Shown piece after piece: positions 1 to 6,573 of a DNA stretch of 15,631 nt. Numbering within the stretch: the first letter of the stretch is position 1; every line of letters begins with the position of its first letter. The notes under the pieces were generated by a model. That model saw only the letters and a program-made list of their open reading frames with translations, did no database searches and was not told where the DNA came from. The stretch lies in NCBI GenBank assembly GCA_000433455.1, contig HF992496.1:1-15631 (forward strand), in the 5' to 3' direction. The stretch comes from Mycoplasma sp. CAG:877. GTDB taxonomy: Bacteria; Bacillota_I; Bacilli_A; RF39; UBA660. The translations under genes and the position numbers were made by a program.

Positions 1-509
1 GATATCTTATCTTCATCTTCAATAGTAATAGTTACTTTAGCTAAATCGTAATTATCATTAGCACCTATTCCTTCAAAAACAAATTTAATATCAGGTCCAA
101 CCAAATTAGTAGGACTACTATCTTCTGAAGTATAGCCATCACAAACTAAATTAACTACATAACTATAGTCGTTTTTACTATATCTATACACTTGTACATA
201 ACTCTGATTAGGATCACAAATCTTCTTATTTCTATCTATAACCTCACCAATATACTTTTTATCTTGTAAAGTTTTTAAATAGACTTGATTTTTTTGTCCA
301 ACTCTCTTTGGCAAGAAACTTCTATTGTCCTGTGTATAACTCTTAGCAGCCATAATTATCTCGGATTCTTGTGCTTTATAATATTCTTTTTCTGTCTTAT
401 TGATTAAATATGTAACACTTACAACACCAATTCCTGTAAGTATCCCCATAATAACAATAGCAGCCAATAACTCAACTAAAGAGAATCCTTTATTATTACT
501 TCTAAACAT
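1..509 (-). CDS. Prepilin-like (type IV pilin/pseudopilin N-terminus) surface protein, copy A, 3' end outside window
   Basis: Open reading frame starting with ATG at 509 and running off the left edge, about 169 residues visible. The N-terminus has a class III prepilin signal: a short polar leader, then KGF|SLVELLAAIVIMGILTG, with cleavage expected after Gly and the conserved Glu at +5, followed by a hydrophobic helix. Such proteins are cut and methylated by a prepilin peptidase and assembled as pilins or pseudopilins, or stay in the membrane. The rest is hydrophilic with a few cysteines; I recognise no specific family. A clear AAGGAG lies 9 nt before this ATG; a second in-frame ATG at 515 is only 3 nt from it and less likely. 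It is a close paralogue of the gene at 675-1511 (about 20 differences in 169 residues by eye). Prepilin class is well supported, exact role unknown. Confidence 0.8.
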   Translation of the reverse strand, partial: MFRSNNKGFSLVELLAAIVIMGILTGIGVVSVTYLINKTEKEYYKAQESEIIMAAKSYTQDNRSFLPKRVGQKNQVYLKTLQDKKYIGEVIDRNKKICDPNQSYVQVYRYSKNDYSYVVNLVCDGYTSEDSSPTNLVGPDIKFVFEGIGANDNYDLAKVTITIEDEDKI

Positions 510-538
510 AACCATAAACTCCTTATTATCATGTATAA

Positions 539-544
539 ATTATA
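539..544 (-). promoter_or_regulatory. Extended -10 promoter for prepilin-like copy A
   Basis: TATAAT preceded by TGG (TGnTATAAT) on the minus strand, about 30 nt before the ATG at 509. A weak -35 (TTGTAG) sits 18 nt upstream. Transcription would start close to the AAGGAG. Confidence 0.6.
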
Positions 545-613
545 CCACAGCCTAAAAAAATTCTACAATAGAAAATACAAAAAATCAAACAAAAGAACCA
601 TTGTACACCTAAC

Positions 614-652
614 AAAAAAATCTTTTTACAAGAAAATAAAAGAAACGTAAAA
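614..652 (-). terminator. Weak possible terminator after prepilin-like copy B
   Basis: Minus strand TTTTAC...GTAAAA (652-647 with 629-624) encloses a 17-nt loop and is followed by AGATTTTTTT. The stem is short and A/T only, so this is much weaker than the other terminators in the window. Confidence 0.3.
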
Positions 653-674
653 TCACGCTTCCTCTAACATATCT

Positions 675-1511
675 TTAATCTGTACAATTATATTTTTTAC
701 ATCCTAAACCAGCAAAATCATTACATTTAGCTTGAGTTTGAACCGGTATATTATTAGTCCATGTATCATTTTCTTGAAGAACCGTACAAGTAGGAGCCTT
801 AGAGTTTAATATAGTCTTCTTCTCACTCTTCGTACTTTCATTTCCATAAAAGTCCGTTGCCACTACTTTTATCTCTATAACACCAGGAACAAACTCTTTT
901 AATGGTAAAGTAAACTCAATTTTCTTCTCTAATTTACCATCAATATCTCCTGAATTTTTTACTTCATTACCATTTTTAGTAATTATATATCTATAACCTG
1001 ATATCTTATCTTCATCCTCAATAGTAACGGTAACTTTAGCCAAATCATAACTATCATTAGACCCTATTCCTTCAAAAACAAATTTAATATCAGGTCCAAC
1101 CAAATTAGTAGGACTACTATCTTCTGAAGTATATCCATCACAAACTAAGTTAACTACATAACTATAATTATTTTTACTATATCTATATACTTGAACATAA
1201 CTTAAATCTGGATCACACTTTTTCTTATTCCTATCGACTATATCACCTATATATTTCTTACTCTGTAAAGTCTTTAAATAAATCTGATTCTTTTGTCCAA
1301 CTCTTTTAGGTAAGAAACTTCTATTATCTTGTGTATAACTCTTAGCTACCATAATTATTTCAGACTCTTGTGCCTTATAATATTCTTTTTCTGTCTTATT
1401 AACTAAATACGTAATACTTACAATTCCAACTCCCGTAAGTATCCCCATAATAACAATAGTGGCCAACAATTCAACCAACAAAAACCCCTTACTATTTTCT
1501 CTACTAAACAC
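675..1511 (-). CDS. Prepilin-like surface protein, copy B (GTG start, degraded ribosome binding site)
   Basis: 278 residues. The N-terminus KGF|LLVELLATIVIMGILTG is a class III prepilin signal with Glu at +5, then one hydrophobic helix. Residues up to about 170 are nearly identical to the neighbouring copy A; the rest (to 278) contains a likely beta-sandwich region and a Cys-containing tail ending GLGCKKYNCTD. The start aligned with copy A's ATG is GTG, and the AAGGAG of copy A is replaced by TAGTAG, so translation may be weak or lost. No frameshift or internal stop is seen over the shared region, and most changes are conservative, arguing against old decay. The tail resembles repeated Cys-containing extracellular domains that usually continue further, so the protein may be shortened at its C-terminus. 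A promoter is visible upstream. Family assignment beyond 'prepilin-like' is not possible. Confidence 0.75.
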   Translation of the reverse strand: MFSRENSKGFLLVELLATIVIMGILTGVGIVSITYLVNKTEKEYYKAQESEIIMVAKSYTQDNRSFLPKRVGQKNQIYLKTLQSKKYIGDIVDRNKKKCDPDLSYVQVYRYSKNNYSYVVNLVCDGYTSEDSSPTNLVGPDIKFVFEGIGSNDSYDLAKVTVTIEDEDKISGYRYIITKNGNEVKNSGDIDGKLEKKIEFTLPLKEFVPGVIEIKVVATDFYGNESTKSEKKTILNSKAPTCTVLQENDTWTNNIPVQTQAKCNDFAGLGCKKYNCTD

Positions 1512-1543
1512 ACTATTAAACTACTACACTACTTTATAGCAAA

Positions 1544-1573
1544 AGTATAACACCCTCTAAAAATAAAATTCAA
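1544..1573 (-). promoter_or_regulatory. Sigma-A-type promoter for prepilin-like copy B
   Basis: Minus strand TTGAAT (1573-1568), 18-bp spacer, TATACT (1549-1544) with TGT immediately before it. The -35 touches the T-run of the preceding WG-gene terminator. The predicted leader is about 25 nt. Confidence 0.6.
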
Positions 1574-1606
1574 CAAAAAAAGATGACTAATATTTAAAGT
1601 CATCTT
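1573..1606 (-). terminator. Intrinsic terminator of the WG-repeat gene
   Basis: Perfect 9-bp stem AAGATGACT/AGTCATCTT (1606-1598 with 1588-1580), 9-nt loop, followed on the minus strand by a run of Ts. It lies just after the stop codon at 1613. Confidence 0.9.
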
Positions 1607-1612
1607 CATTTC

Positions 1613-2896
1613 TTATTTACGTCCAACTATCCAATTATTATCGCTACTCTTTACATAGTACATATCATAGTATACTTGACAATTACTATTATTTAACTGT
1701 GTAACAGTCTTTCCATTTCTATCAACAATACCACACTTATCATCACTATAAGCAACTACAAAATCAGAAACACCATCATATGAAACACTATCATATATTT
1801 TCTTATCATTATTATCGATTAAATAATATGTTTGATTATTATCTTCACTAATAGCAAAAACTTTATCACTAAATATATAAATAGATTTATATTTACATGG
1901 AATTATCTCTTTACCAGTCTTATCAATAACACCTTTTAAATTATTAAGACTAACTACCGCAAGACCATACTTAGTAAAGTTAGATGTTCCTTCTACTTGA
2001 TATTGTTCTTTAATAACTGTCTTTTCATCAGTACTTTTAAACCCTAATAATCCACTCTCAGAAATAGTAGTTATCATACCATTCTCTGAAAAATCAACTT
2101 CTGCATTTTTAGCAACTTTTCCATCTACTAAACTATATGAAGAAAAAGAACCATCACTAACAGCATAATAAACATAGTTTTCATTTACAAATACTGAACT
2201 ACCTACTTTTTCAATAACATTTAATGCTCCATTCTTAAATATAAATATATCATTAGTATCATTTCCACCTTGTCCAACTAAAACTGTTGATTTACTATTT
2301 TCAGAACTATAATCAGCAATATATGCATAATCACCCTTAGATATTAAATTACCATTCTGATCAATTAAATTCCATTTATCTCCAAGCATAAGAGCAACAC
2401 CTGCTCCATCATAACTAAAATAATAATCATAATTAACACCAAGTAAATTCTCACCATTAGCATTAACTACACTATAACTATTATCTTCATTTTGAACGAT
2501 AAAACAATTCTTTGAAACAATAACAACTGAATAATACTTATTTGCCAATACTTCATTTTTTGAAGAATCAACAACTCCATAAGTTAGTCCATCTTTAGTT
2601 GAAACAAATAACCCATCTTTAGCATCCATCAACTCTAAAACCCTAGAATCATAAAATTCATTTTCACTTTCCAAATCAAGTACCTTTTCACCGTTTAAAT
2701 CATAATAAGCATATTTCTTACCATCACCTAAAATTAAATTATTTTTAATTCTAACTAAATACTTTCCAGAAAGTTCAAATTCTTTTGAAGTATTATTACT
2801 ACTCTTTCTTCCAAATCCTAAGAATACACCAACTCCAACAAGTAACACCCCTAAAACTAGTACAACAAGTAAAACTATCTTTTTATTTTTTACCAT
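1613..2896 (-). CDS. Membrane-anchored WG-repeat (KWG-like) protein
   Basis: 427 residues. Residues about 6-29 form one hydrophobic segment after a Lys-rich N-terminus, with the rest probably outside the cell. The exposed part consists of degenerate WG-type beta-propeller-like repeats, each with a hydrophobic strand followed by [VI]-D-x-x-G-x-x-[VIL]: examples are YYDLNGEKVLD, YGVVDSSKNEVL, WNLIDQNGNLIS, KGVIDKTGKEIIPCKY, YYLIDNNDKKIY and CGIVDRNGKTVTQL. WG repeats are widespread in bacterial surface proteins and have no single known function. The ATG at 2896 follows GGAGG with 7-nt spacing. It is transcribed alone, between its own promoter and terminator, and a short ORF overlaps its start. 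The repeat assignment is fairly sure; ligand and role are unknown. Confidence 0.8.
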   Translation of the reverse strand: MVKNKKIVLLVVLVLGVLLVGVGVFLGFGRKSSNNTSKEFELSGKYLVRIKNNLILGDGKKYAYYDLNGEKVLDLESENEFYDSRVLELMDAKDGLFVSTKDGLTYGVVDSSKNEVLANKYYSVVIVSKNCFIVQNEDNSYSVVNANGENLLGVNYDYYFSYDGAGVALMLGDKWNLIDQNGNLISKGDYAYIADYSSENSKSTVLVGQGGNDTNDIFIFKNGALNVIEKVGSSVFVNENYVYYAVSDGSFSSYSLVDGKVAKNAEVDFSENGMITTISESGLLGFKSTDEKTVIKEQYQVEGTSNFTKYGLAVVSLNNLKGVIDKTGKEIIPCKYKSIYIFSDKVFAISEDNNQTYYLIDNNDKKIYDSVSYDGVSDFVVAYSDDKCGIVDRNGKTVTQLNNSNCQVYYDMYYVKSSDNNWIVGRK

Positions 2897-2946
2897 AAAT
2901 CTCCCTCCAATAAAATACTAGCTATTCCTTTACAAATAAAAAACAT
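2890..2946 (-). CDS. Possible 18-residue leader peptide overlapping the WG-gene start
   Basis: ATG at 2946 is preceded by AAGGTG with 7-nt spacing. The ORF encodes MFFICKGIASILLEGDLW and stops at TAA 2892-2890, overlapping the ATGGTAA of the WG-repeat gene by 7 nt in another frame, so ribosomes could be passed on (translational coupling). It lies within the roughly 70-nt leader predicted from the promoter at 2975-2980, which is long for this window. Short ORFs are common by chance in AT-rich DNA, but the well-placed binding site and overlap make it worth noting. Function unknown. Confidence 0.35.
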   Translation of the reverse strand: MFFICKGIASILLEGDLW

Positions 2947-2974
2947 ATTACTACACCTTATCTATGCTAAAAAA

Positions 2975-2980
2975 ATTATA
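2975..2980 (-). promoter_or_regulatory. Extended -10 promoter for the WG-repeat gene
   Basis: Minus strand TGTTATAAT, a perfect TGnTATAAT. No good -35 is seen at 16-18 nt. It lies about 80 nt before the ATG at 2896. Confidence 0.6.
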
Positions 2981-3032
2981 ACACAACAATTAATATAATA
3001 AAAGTAGATAAAATTATTTTTATTAAAAATAA

Positions 3033-3062
3033 GAAAAGAAAAAACTACTATTACTAGTAGTT
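3033..3062 (-). terminator. Intrinsic terminator overlapping the tmk stop codon
   Basis: Stem AACTACTA/TAGTAGTT (8 bp) with a 4-nt loop (3062-3043), followed on the minus strand by TTTTCTTTTC. The TAA stop of tmk (3063-3061) forms the start of the hairpin. Confidence 0.85.
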
Positions 3063-3729
3063 ACATTTCTTCTATTATATTTAATAATTCATCATTTATA
3101 TCTTCAATACTTCTAAGTACTCCATCTTTTACACACTCTATCTTATCCCAATTATAAAGTTCAACTAACTCTAAATATGCTCTTTCTGCTCCTTGTAAAT
3201 GTTCTGGAGACTTTTCATTTTCATCTAAATTCTCTCTATTTTTCTTCAACTCACAAGATACTTCATATGGAACATGTAAAAATATTGTCTTATCTGGTTT
3301 AGGTAATTGTAATAACCAATATTCTAACTTATCAATCCATTGATACATATTAAATCTTTCATCTTTATCTTTAATTTTACTACCCTGATGAGCTAAATTA
3401 GATGTTGTATACCTATCTAAGAAAACATAATATCCTTCATCTAATAATTTTAATGCTTTATCTATATTATACTTTCTATCAGCAGCATAATATAAACATG
3501 ATACTTTCGGATCTACATTAGGTGCTCCTTCTTCAAAATATCCTGCACATATTTCTGGTTTACCTAAATATGCACCACCTACTATTCTACCAGTTGGTGT
3601 ATCATACATTGGAAAACTAAAACATGCACACTTCTTTCCCATCTCTGTTAATCTTTTTACCAATAACTTAGATTGTGTCTCTTTTCCAGAACAATCTGTT
3701 CCCTCTATAACAATAATTTTACCTCTCAT
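3061..3729 (-). CDS. tmk: Thymidylate (dTMP) kinase
   Basis: 222 residues; cytosolic enzyme that phosphorylates dTMP to dTDP with ATP, needed for dTTP supply. Visible motifs: P-loop EGTDCSGKETQ at 9-19, a TMPK-type variant of GxDGxGKxT; the nucleoside-binding DR(Y/H) motif FLDRYTTSNLAHQG at 103-116; and a Lys/Arg-containing lid region near 161-175 (KKNRENLDENEK). Length is near the usual 205-220 residues. I place the start at the ATG at 3729, 5 nt after GAGGTGA; a GTG at 3738 is in frame but lies inside that binding site. It follows the TasA-like gene by 18 nt and probably shares its mRNA. The P-loop carries Cys and Ser where many family members have Gly and Ala. dTMP kinase is much the likeliest function. 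Confidence 0.87.
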   Translation of the reverse strand: MRGKIIVIEGTDCSGKETQSKLLVKRLTEMGKKCACFSFPMYDTPTGRIVGGAYLGKPEICAGYFEEGAPNVDPKVSCLYYAADRKYNIDKALKLLDEGYYVFLDRYTTSNLAHQGSKIKDKDERFNMYQWIDKLEYWLLQLPKPDKTIFLHVPYEVSCELKKNRENLDENEKSPEHLQGAERAYLELVELYNWDKIECVKDGVLRSIEDINDELLNIIEEM

Positions 3730-3747
3730 TAACTTCACCTCAATACT

Positions 3748-4314
3748 TTAAACTGTTCCTTTTACATCAGCTTTAAATGAAAATGATACATTACTATTTG
3801 TCTTATATTCATTACTTAGCCAAACTCTAAGTCTAAACTTTTTACTAGTTTTAGCTTTTAACTCATCTTTATATAATACTTTATTACTATCTATTTCTGA
3901 ATCATTAAGTTCATTTAAAGTTAATGGTCTATTTTCAAAATTCTTAATTACTTTATTCTCATCATCTGTCAAATAAAATTTTATATATTTACCATCCAAC
4001 TCATTTATAATTGGTTCTAATAATATTTCATAATTAATACTTTTATCATAATCATTAGATACACTAAATTCATAATAATTACTAGAATTAATTCCTTCAT
4101 TATCACTAATACCTAAAGCATTAACTACATCTATTGTATTACCATTACCTTCAGTGAAATTAAAAGATAAATACCCCATCGTAAGTGTATTTATTTTAAC
4201 ATCACTTTCTTTTACACTCACGGCATAGCTAGTTCCAAATATTAAAACTAATAATATTAAAGCCCCTAAAATTGAAGTAATTATTTCTTTTGTATAATTC
4301 TCTTTCTCACCCAT
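3748..4314 (-). CDS. Membrane-anchored or secreted TasA/CalY-like protein
   Basis: 188 residues. Residues about 10-34 (TKEIITSILGALILLVLIFG followed by TSYAVS) form a single hydrophobic segment ending in a possible signal-peptidase site near SYA|VS. The exterior part begins with VKINTLTMGYLSFNF and continues with alternating strands: the layout of TasA/CalY (camelysin)-type beta-sandwich proteins, where a GTxA-type signal end is followed by a short 'G-x-L' strand and a segment with N-x-[YF]-x-[YF]. This is a resemblance in layout, not proven homology. The ATG at 4314 follows AAGGTGA with 7-nt spacing. A promoter lies directly upstream and thymidylate kinase directly downstream. It could equally be an unrelated anchored beta-sandwich protein. 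Confidence 0.5.
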   Translation of the reverse strand: MGEKENYTKEIITSILGALILLVLIFGTSYAVSVKESDVKINTLTMGYLSFNFTEGNGNTIDVVNALGISDNEGINSSNYYEFSVSNDYDKSINYEILLEPIINELDGKYIKFYLTDDENKVIKNFENRPLTLNELNDSEIDSNKVLYKDELKAKTSKKFRLRVWLSNEYKTNSNVSFSFKADVKGTV

Positions 4315-4335
4315 TTTAATTTCACCTTCTCCTTT

Positions 4336-4364
4336 AGTCTATCAAAATTTTATTTTTTTAACAA
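4336..4364 (-). promoter_or_regulatory. Sigma-A-type promoter for the TasA-like gene and tmk
   Basis: Minus strand TTGTTA (4364-4359), exact 17-bp spacer, TAGACT (4341-4336) with TGA before it as an extended -10. It sits between the HD-gene terminator and the start at 4314, giving a leader of about 15 nt. Confidence 0.6.
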
Positions 4365-4371
4365 TACTTAT

Positions 4372-4409
4372 AAAAGAAAATGACGAAATTATACACTAAT
4401 TTCATCATT
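4372..4409 (-). terminator. Intrinsic terminator of the lepA operon
   Basis: Minus strand AATGATGAAATTA/TAATTTCGTCATT stem (13 bp with one G-T pair), 5-nt loop GTGTA, then TTCTTTTATAAG. The stop codon of the HD-domain gene (4391-4389) lies in the second arm. Confidence 0.85.
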
Positions 4410-4970
4410 ATCATCAAACGGTACTAATATACACTTTCTACTTGCTAAAAAGTCACACATATGAACAAAGTTCTGATACTTTGTCTTTGGTCTTTCTAAT
4501 ACTTCAACTCCATTATAATCCTTTGTCCAAGGACCCATATGTGTCTTTATTACATCACATAAAAATTCTATTTCTTCTACTTCCAATCCTAACTTTTCTT
4601 CATTATCCATAATACAATCAGCCATTAATATTGGATGATCAAATCTTGTATATTTTTCATGATCATATCCAGACTTTAATCCATCATGTAAAATTAATGC
4701 CATAATCATTAAATCTTTCTCATCAGAACTATATTTATTACCAATACACTCATCTCCTAATAATTCATAGGCGATTCTAACAGCAGCTTTAGTATGACGT
4801 AAAAGTCCACCTTTACCTAAAGCATACTCTGGATGATATTTACCAGTAGAAGAGGCTGGTATTTCAAAGAAATAATCTGGTAATAATTCGATCATTTCTA
4901 CACAAGCATTTTTTACTTTTTCACTCTTAATATATTCTAACTCTTTTTTAAAATGTTCTCTCTTACTCAT
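4389..4970 (-). CDS. HD-domain phosphohydrolase-like protein
   Basis: 193 residues. The metal-binding HD signature is present: His in LLRHTKAA (H59), His-Asp in ALILHDGLKSG (H95-D96), His near 112 and 144 (KTHMGPW), and a final Asp in HMCDFLASR (D173). HD proteins hydrolyse phosphoesters, often of nucleotides; no linked domain reveals the substrate. I place the start at the ATG at 4970, preceded by GAAGGAGAG with good spacing; an in-frame ATG at 5006 would add 12 hydrophobic residues without a binding site. The start overlaps the end of hemW by 8 nt, so it is probably translationally coupled and is the last gene of the lepA operon. Fold assignment is good, substrate unknown. Confidence 0.8.
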   Translation of the reverse strand: MSKREHFKKELEYIKSEKVKNACVEMIELLPDYFFEIPASSTGKYHPEYALGKGGLLRHTKAAVRIAYELLGDECIGNKYSSDEKDLMIMALILHDGLKSGYDHEKYTRFDHPILMADCIMDNEEKLGLEVEEIEFLCDVIKTHMGPWTKDYNGVEVLERPKTKYQNFVHMCDFLASRKCILVPFDDNDEISV

Positions 4971-6063
4971 ACTTCTCTCCTTCAATAAACTTAACAATAA
5001 TCTCATTACTTACATAAAACTTATCCTCAGGAATAAATAAATTATCACCATCATCAATAATAAAGCCATTATCTATAAGTTCATTATAATTATAACACTC
5101 ATCAATTCTTTTACCAAATCTATTTCTAAACTTATTCTTATCTATTCCCTCACTTAGTCTTAATCCTAACATAACTTCATATTCCATTAAATCTTCAGTA
5201 CTAACTTCTTCAACACTAGAAACATAATCTTTAGAAAAATACTTATTAAATGATCTTGTATTAGTACTTCTCTTATTTTGAATATAAGAACTAGCTCCAA
5301 GTCCAAATCCATAATACTCTAAATTCTTCCAATAAACTGTATTATGTCTAGAATAATACCCATCTTTACAAAAATTACTAATCTCATAATGTTTAAAATT
5401 ATTATTACTCAAATACTCACAAATAAATTTATACATTTTAAAATCCATATCTTCTGAAATATTCTTAGTACCTAACACACTAAGTAAAGTATTCTTCTCT
5501 ATTATTAATGAATAAGTAGAAATATGTTTAATATCTAAACTAATAATAAAGTCCAAGTCTTCTTTTAACTCTTCGATAGTCTGATTCTCTAGTGCATAAA
5601 TCAAATCTATATTTATATTATCAAGTCCCACACTTTTACTATACTTAACAATATCAATAACATGACATCTATCAAAATCTCTATTTAAAAACTCTAAATG
5701 TTTTTTATTAGTACTTTCAAGTCCAAAACTAATTCTATTTACTCCATATCTTTTAAATAAATCAATCTTTTCTTTACTAATACTTTCAAAATTAGCTTCT
5801 ATTGTAAATTCTATATCTTCACGTTTCTTAAAAATACTAACTATTTTAAATAGTCTTTCTAATTGTAAAACACTTAAACTACTAGGAGTACCTCCTCCTA
5901 TATATATTGTATTAATTACTTCTCCCAAATAATTACTTTTAATTTCTTCTTCTAAACTATCTAAATATTTATCTACTAATTGCCTATTATATAAAACTTT
6001 ACAAAAGTCACAATAAGAACAAATCTTCTCACAAAATGGTATATGTATATATACAGATTTCAC
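4963..6063 (-). CDS. hemW: Radical SAM heme chaperone HemW
   Basis: 366 residues, near the 370-400 usual for HemW. It starts KSVYIHIPFCEKICSYCDFC: the CxxxCxxC motif (C11, C15, C18) binds the radical-SAM 4Fe-4S cluster, and CxYCDF is the HemW pattern rather than the CxxCxC of the true coproporphyrinogen dehydrogenase HemN. A SAM-binding glycine stretch, IYIGGGTPSSL, follows, and a HemW-type C-terminal domain begins near 290. HemW transfers heme to respiratory proteins in characterised bacteria; nothing else here shows heme use. The start is GTG at 6063, 8 nt after AAAGGA, and shares its first G with the TAG stop of the upstream HTH gene. The lepA-hemW neighbourhood is conserved in Bacilli, which supports the call. 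A fourth Cys at 21 is an extra feature. Confidence 0.88.
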   Translation of the reverse strand: MKSVYIHIPFCEKICSYCDFCKVLYNRQLVDKYLDSLEEEIKSNYLGEVINTIYIGGGTPSSLSVLQLERLFKIVSIFKKREDIEFTIEANFESISKEKIDLFKRYGVNRISFGLESTNKKHLEFLNRDFDRCHVIDIVKYSKSVGLDNINIDLIYALENQTIEELKEDLDFIISLDIKHISTYSLIIEKNTLLSVLGTKNISEDMDFKMYKFICEYLSNNNFKHYEISNFCKDGYYSRHNTVYWKNLEYYGFGLGASSYIQNKRSTNTRSFNKYFSKDYVSSVEEVSTEDLMEYEVMLGLRLSEGIDKNKFRNRFGKRIDECYNYNELIDNGFIIDDGDNLFIPEDKFYVSNEIIVKFIEGEKYE

Positions 6064-6569
6064 TATTTTCTTCCTTTAGGAGAACTACCTTTTTTCTGAT
6101 CTTTACCTTCAGCAATTCTATATACTTGTGAAAGTGAAACTCCAGTTTCATTACTAATTACTCTATATGATGCCTCTGCATTAATTCTCAAATCTTTAAT
6201 TTTTACCTTTTCTGCATCTGAAACAAAAGAATCTGCTTGTTTTTTTAATTTCGCAATAGTTTCAAGTTGTCCTGGAAAATTTATAAAAGAAACTTCTGAT
6301 TTAGCCCATTTATTACTTCTAATATTCTCTTCTCTTAAAAACTCAACTTTTTCTTCTAAAGCATCAAGTTCTTCTTCCTTATATTCAGGACATAATTTCA
6401 ATATTTCTTCTTTTCTATCTCTAATACATGTCAAATATCTTTTTACTGATGCTTTTGATATATCTGTAACCTCAGAAATATTTGTTGTAGAAGCTCCAGT
6501 CATACAATACAATCTACATACTTCTACTGCTAATAATAGTTTATTTCTAGTCTTTTCATCACCTAACAT
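6063..6569 (-). CDS. Protein with two helix-turn-helix motifs, lepA operon
   Basis: 168 residues, no family recognised with confidence. Near 28-50, NISEVTDISKASVKRYL reads as a helix-turn-helix and loosely resembles the SpoIIID/resolvase type. Residues about 50-85 are highly charged and probably helical or coiled-coil (KEEELDALEEKVEFLREEN). Near 133-155, SYRVISNETGVSLSQVYRIA reads as a second helix-turn-helix, and the tail is basic (KKGSSPKGRK). Two DNA-binding motifs joined by a helical linker suggest a sequence-specific regulator. I choose the ATG at 6569, which has GAGGAG 7 nt upstream; an ATG at 6584 inside lepA is in frame but has no site. The lepA TGA lies between this binding site and the ATG, so the two genes are likely coupled. 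Confidence 0.65.
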   Translation of the reverse strand: MLGDEKTRNKLLLAVEVCRLYCMTGASTTNISEVTDISKASVKRYLTCIRDRKEEILKLCPEYKEEELDALEEKVEFLREENIRSNKWAKSEVSFINFPGQLETIAKLKKQADSFVSDAEKVKIKDLRINAEASYRVISNETGVSLSQVYRIAEGKDQKKGSSPKGRK

Positions 6570-6573
6570 ATTA

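Noticed and set aside
675..1511. Calling prepilin-like copy B a pseudogene
   Set aside because: The reading frame is intact and mostly conservatively changed, and it has a promoter; only the start signals are poor, so it stays a gene with a caveat.
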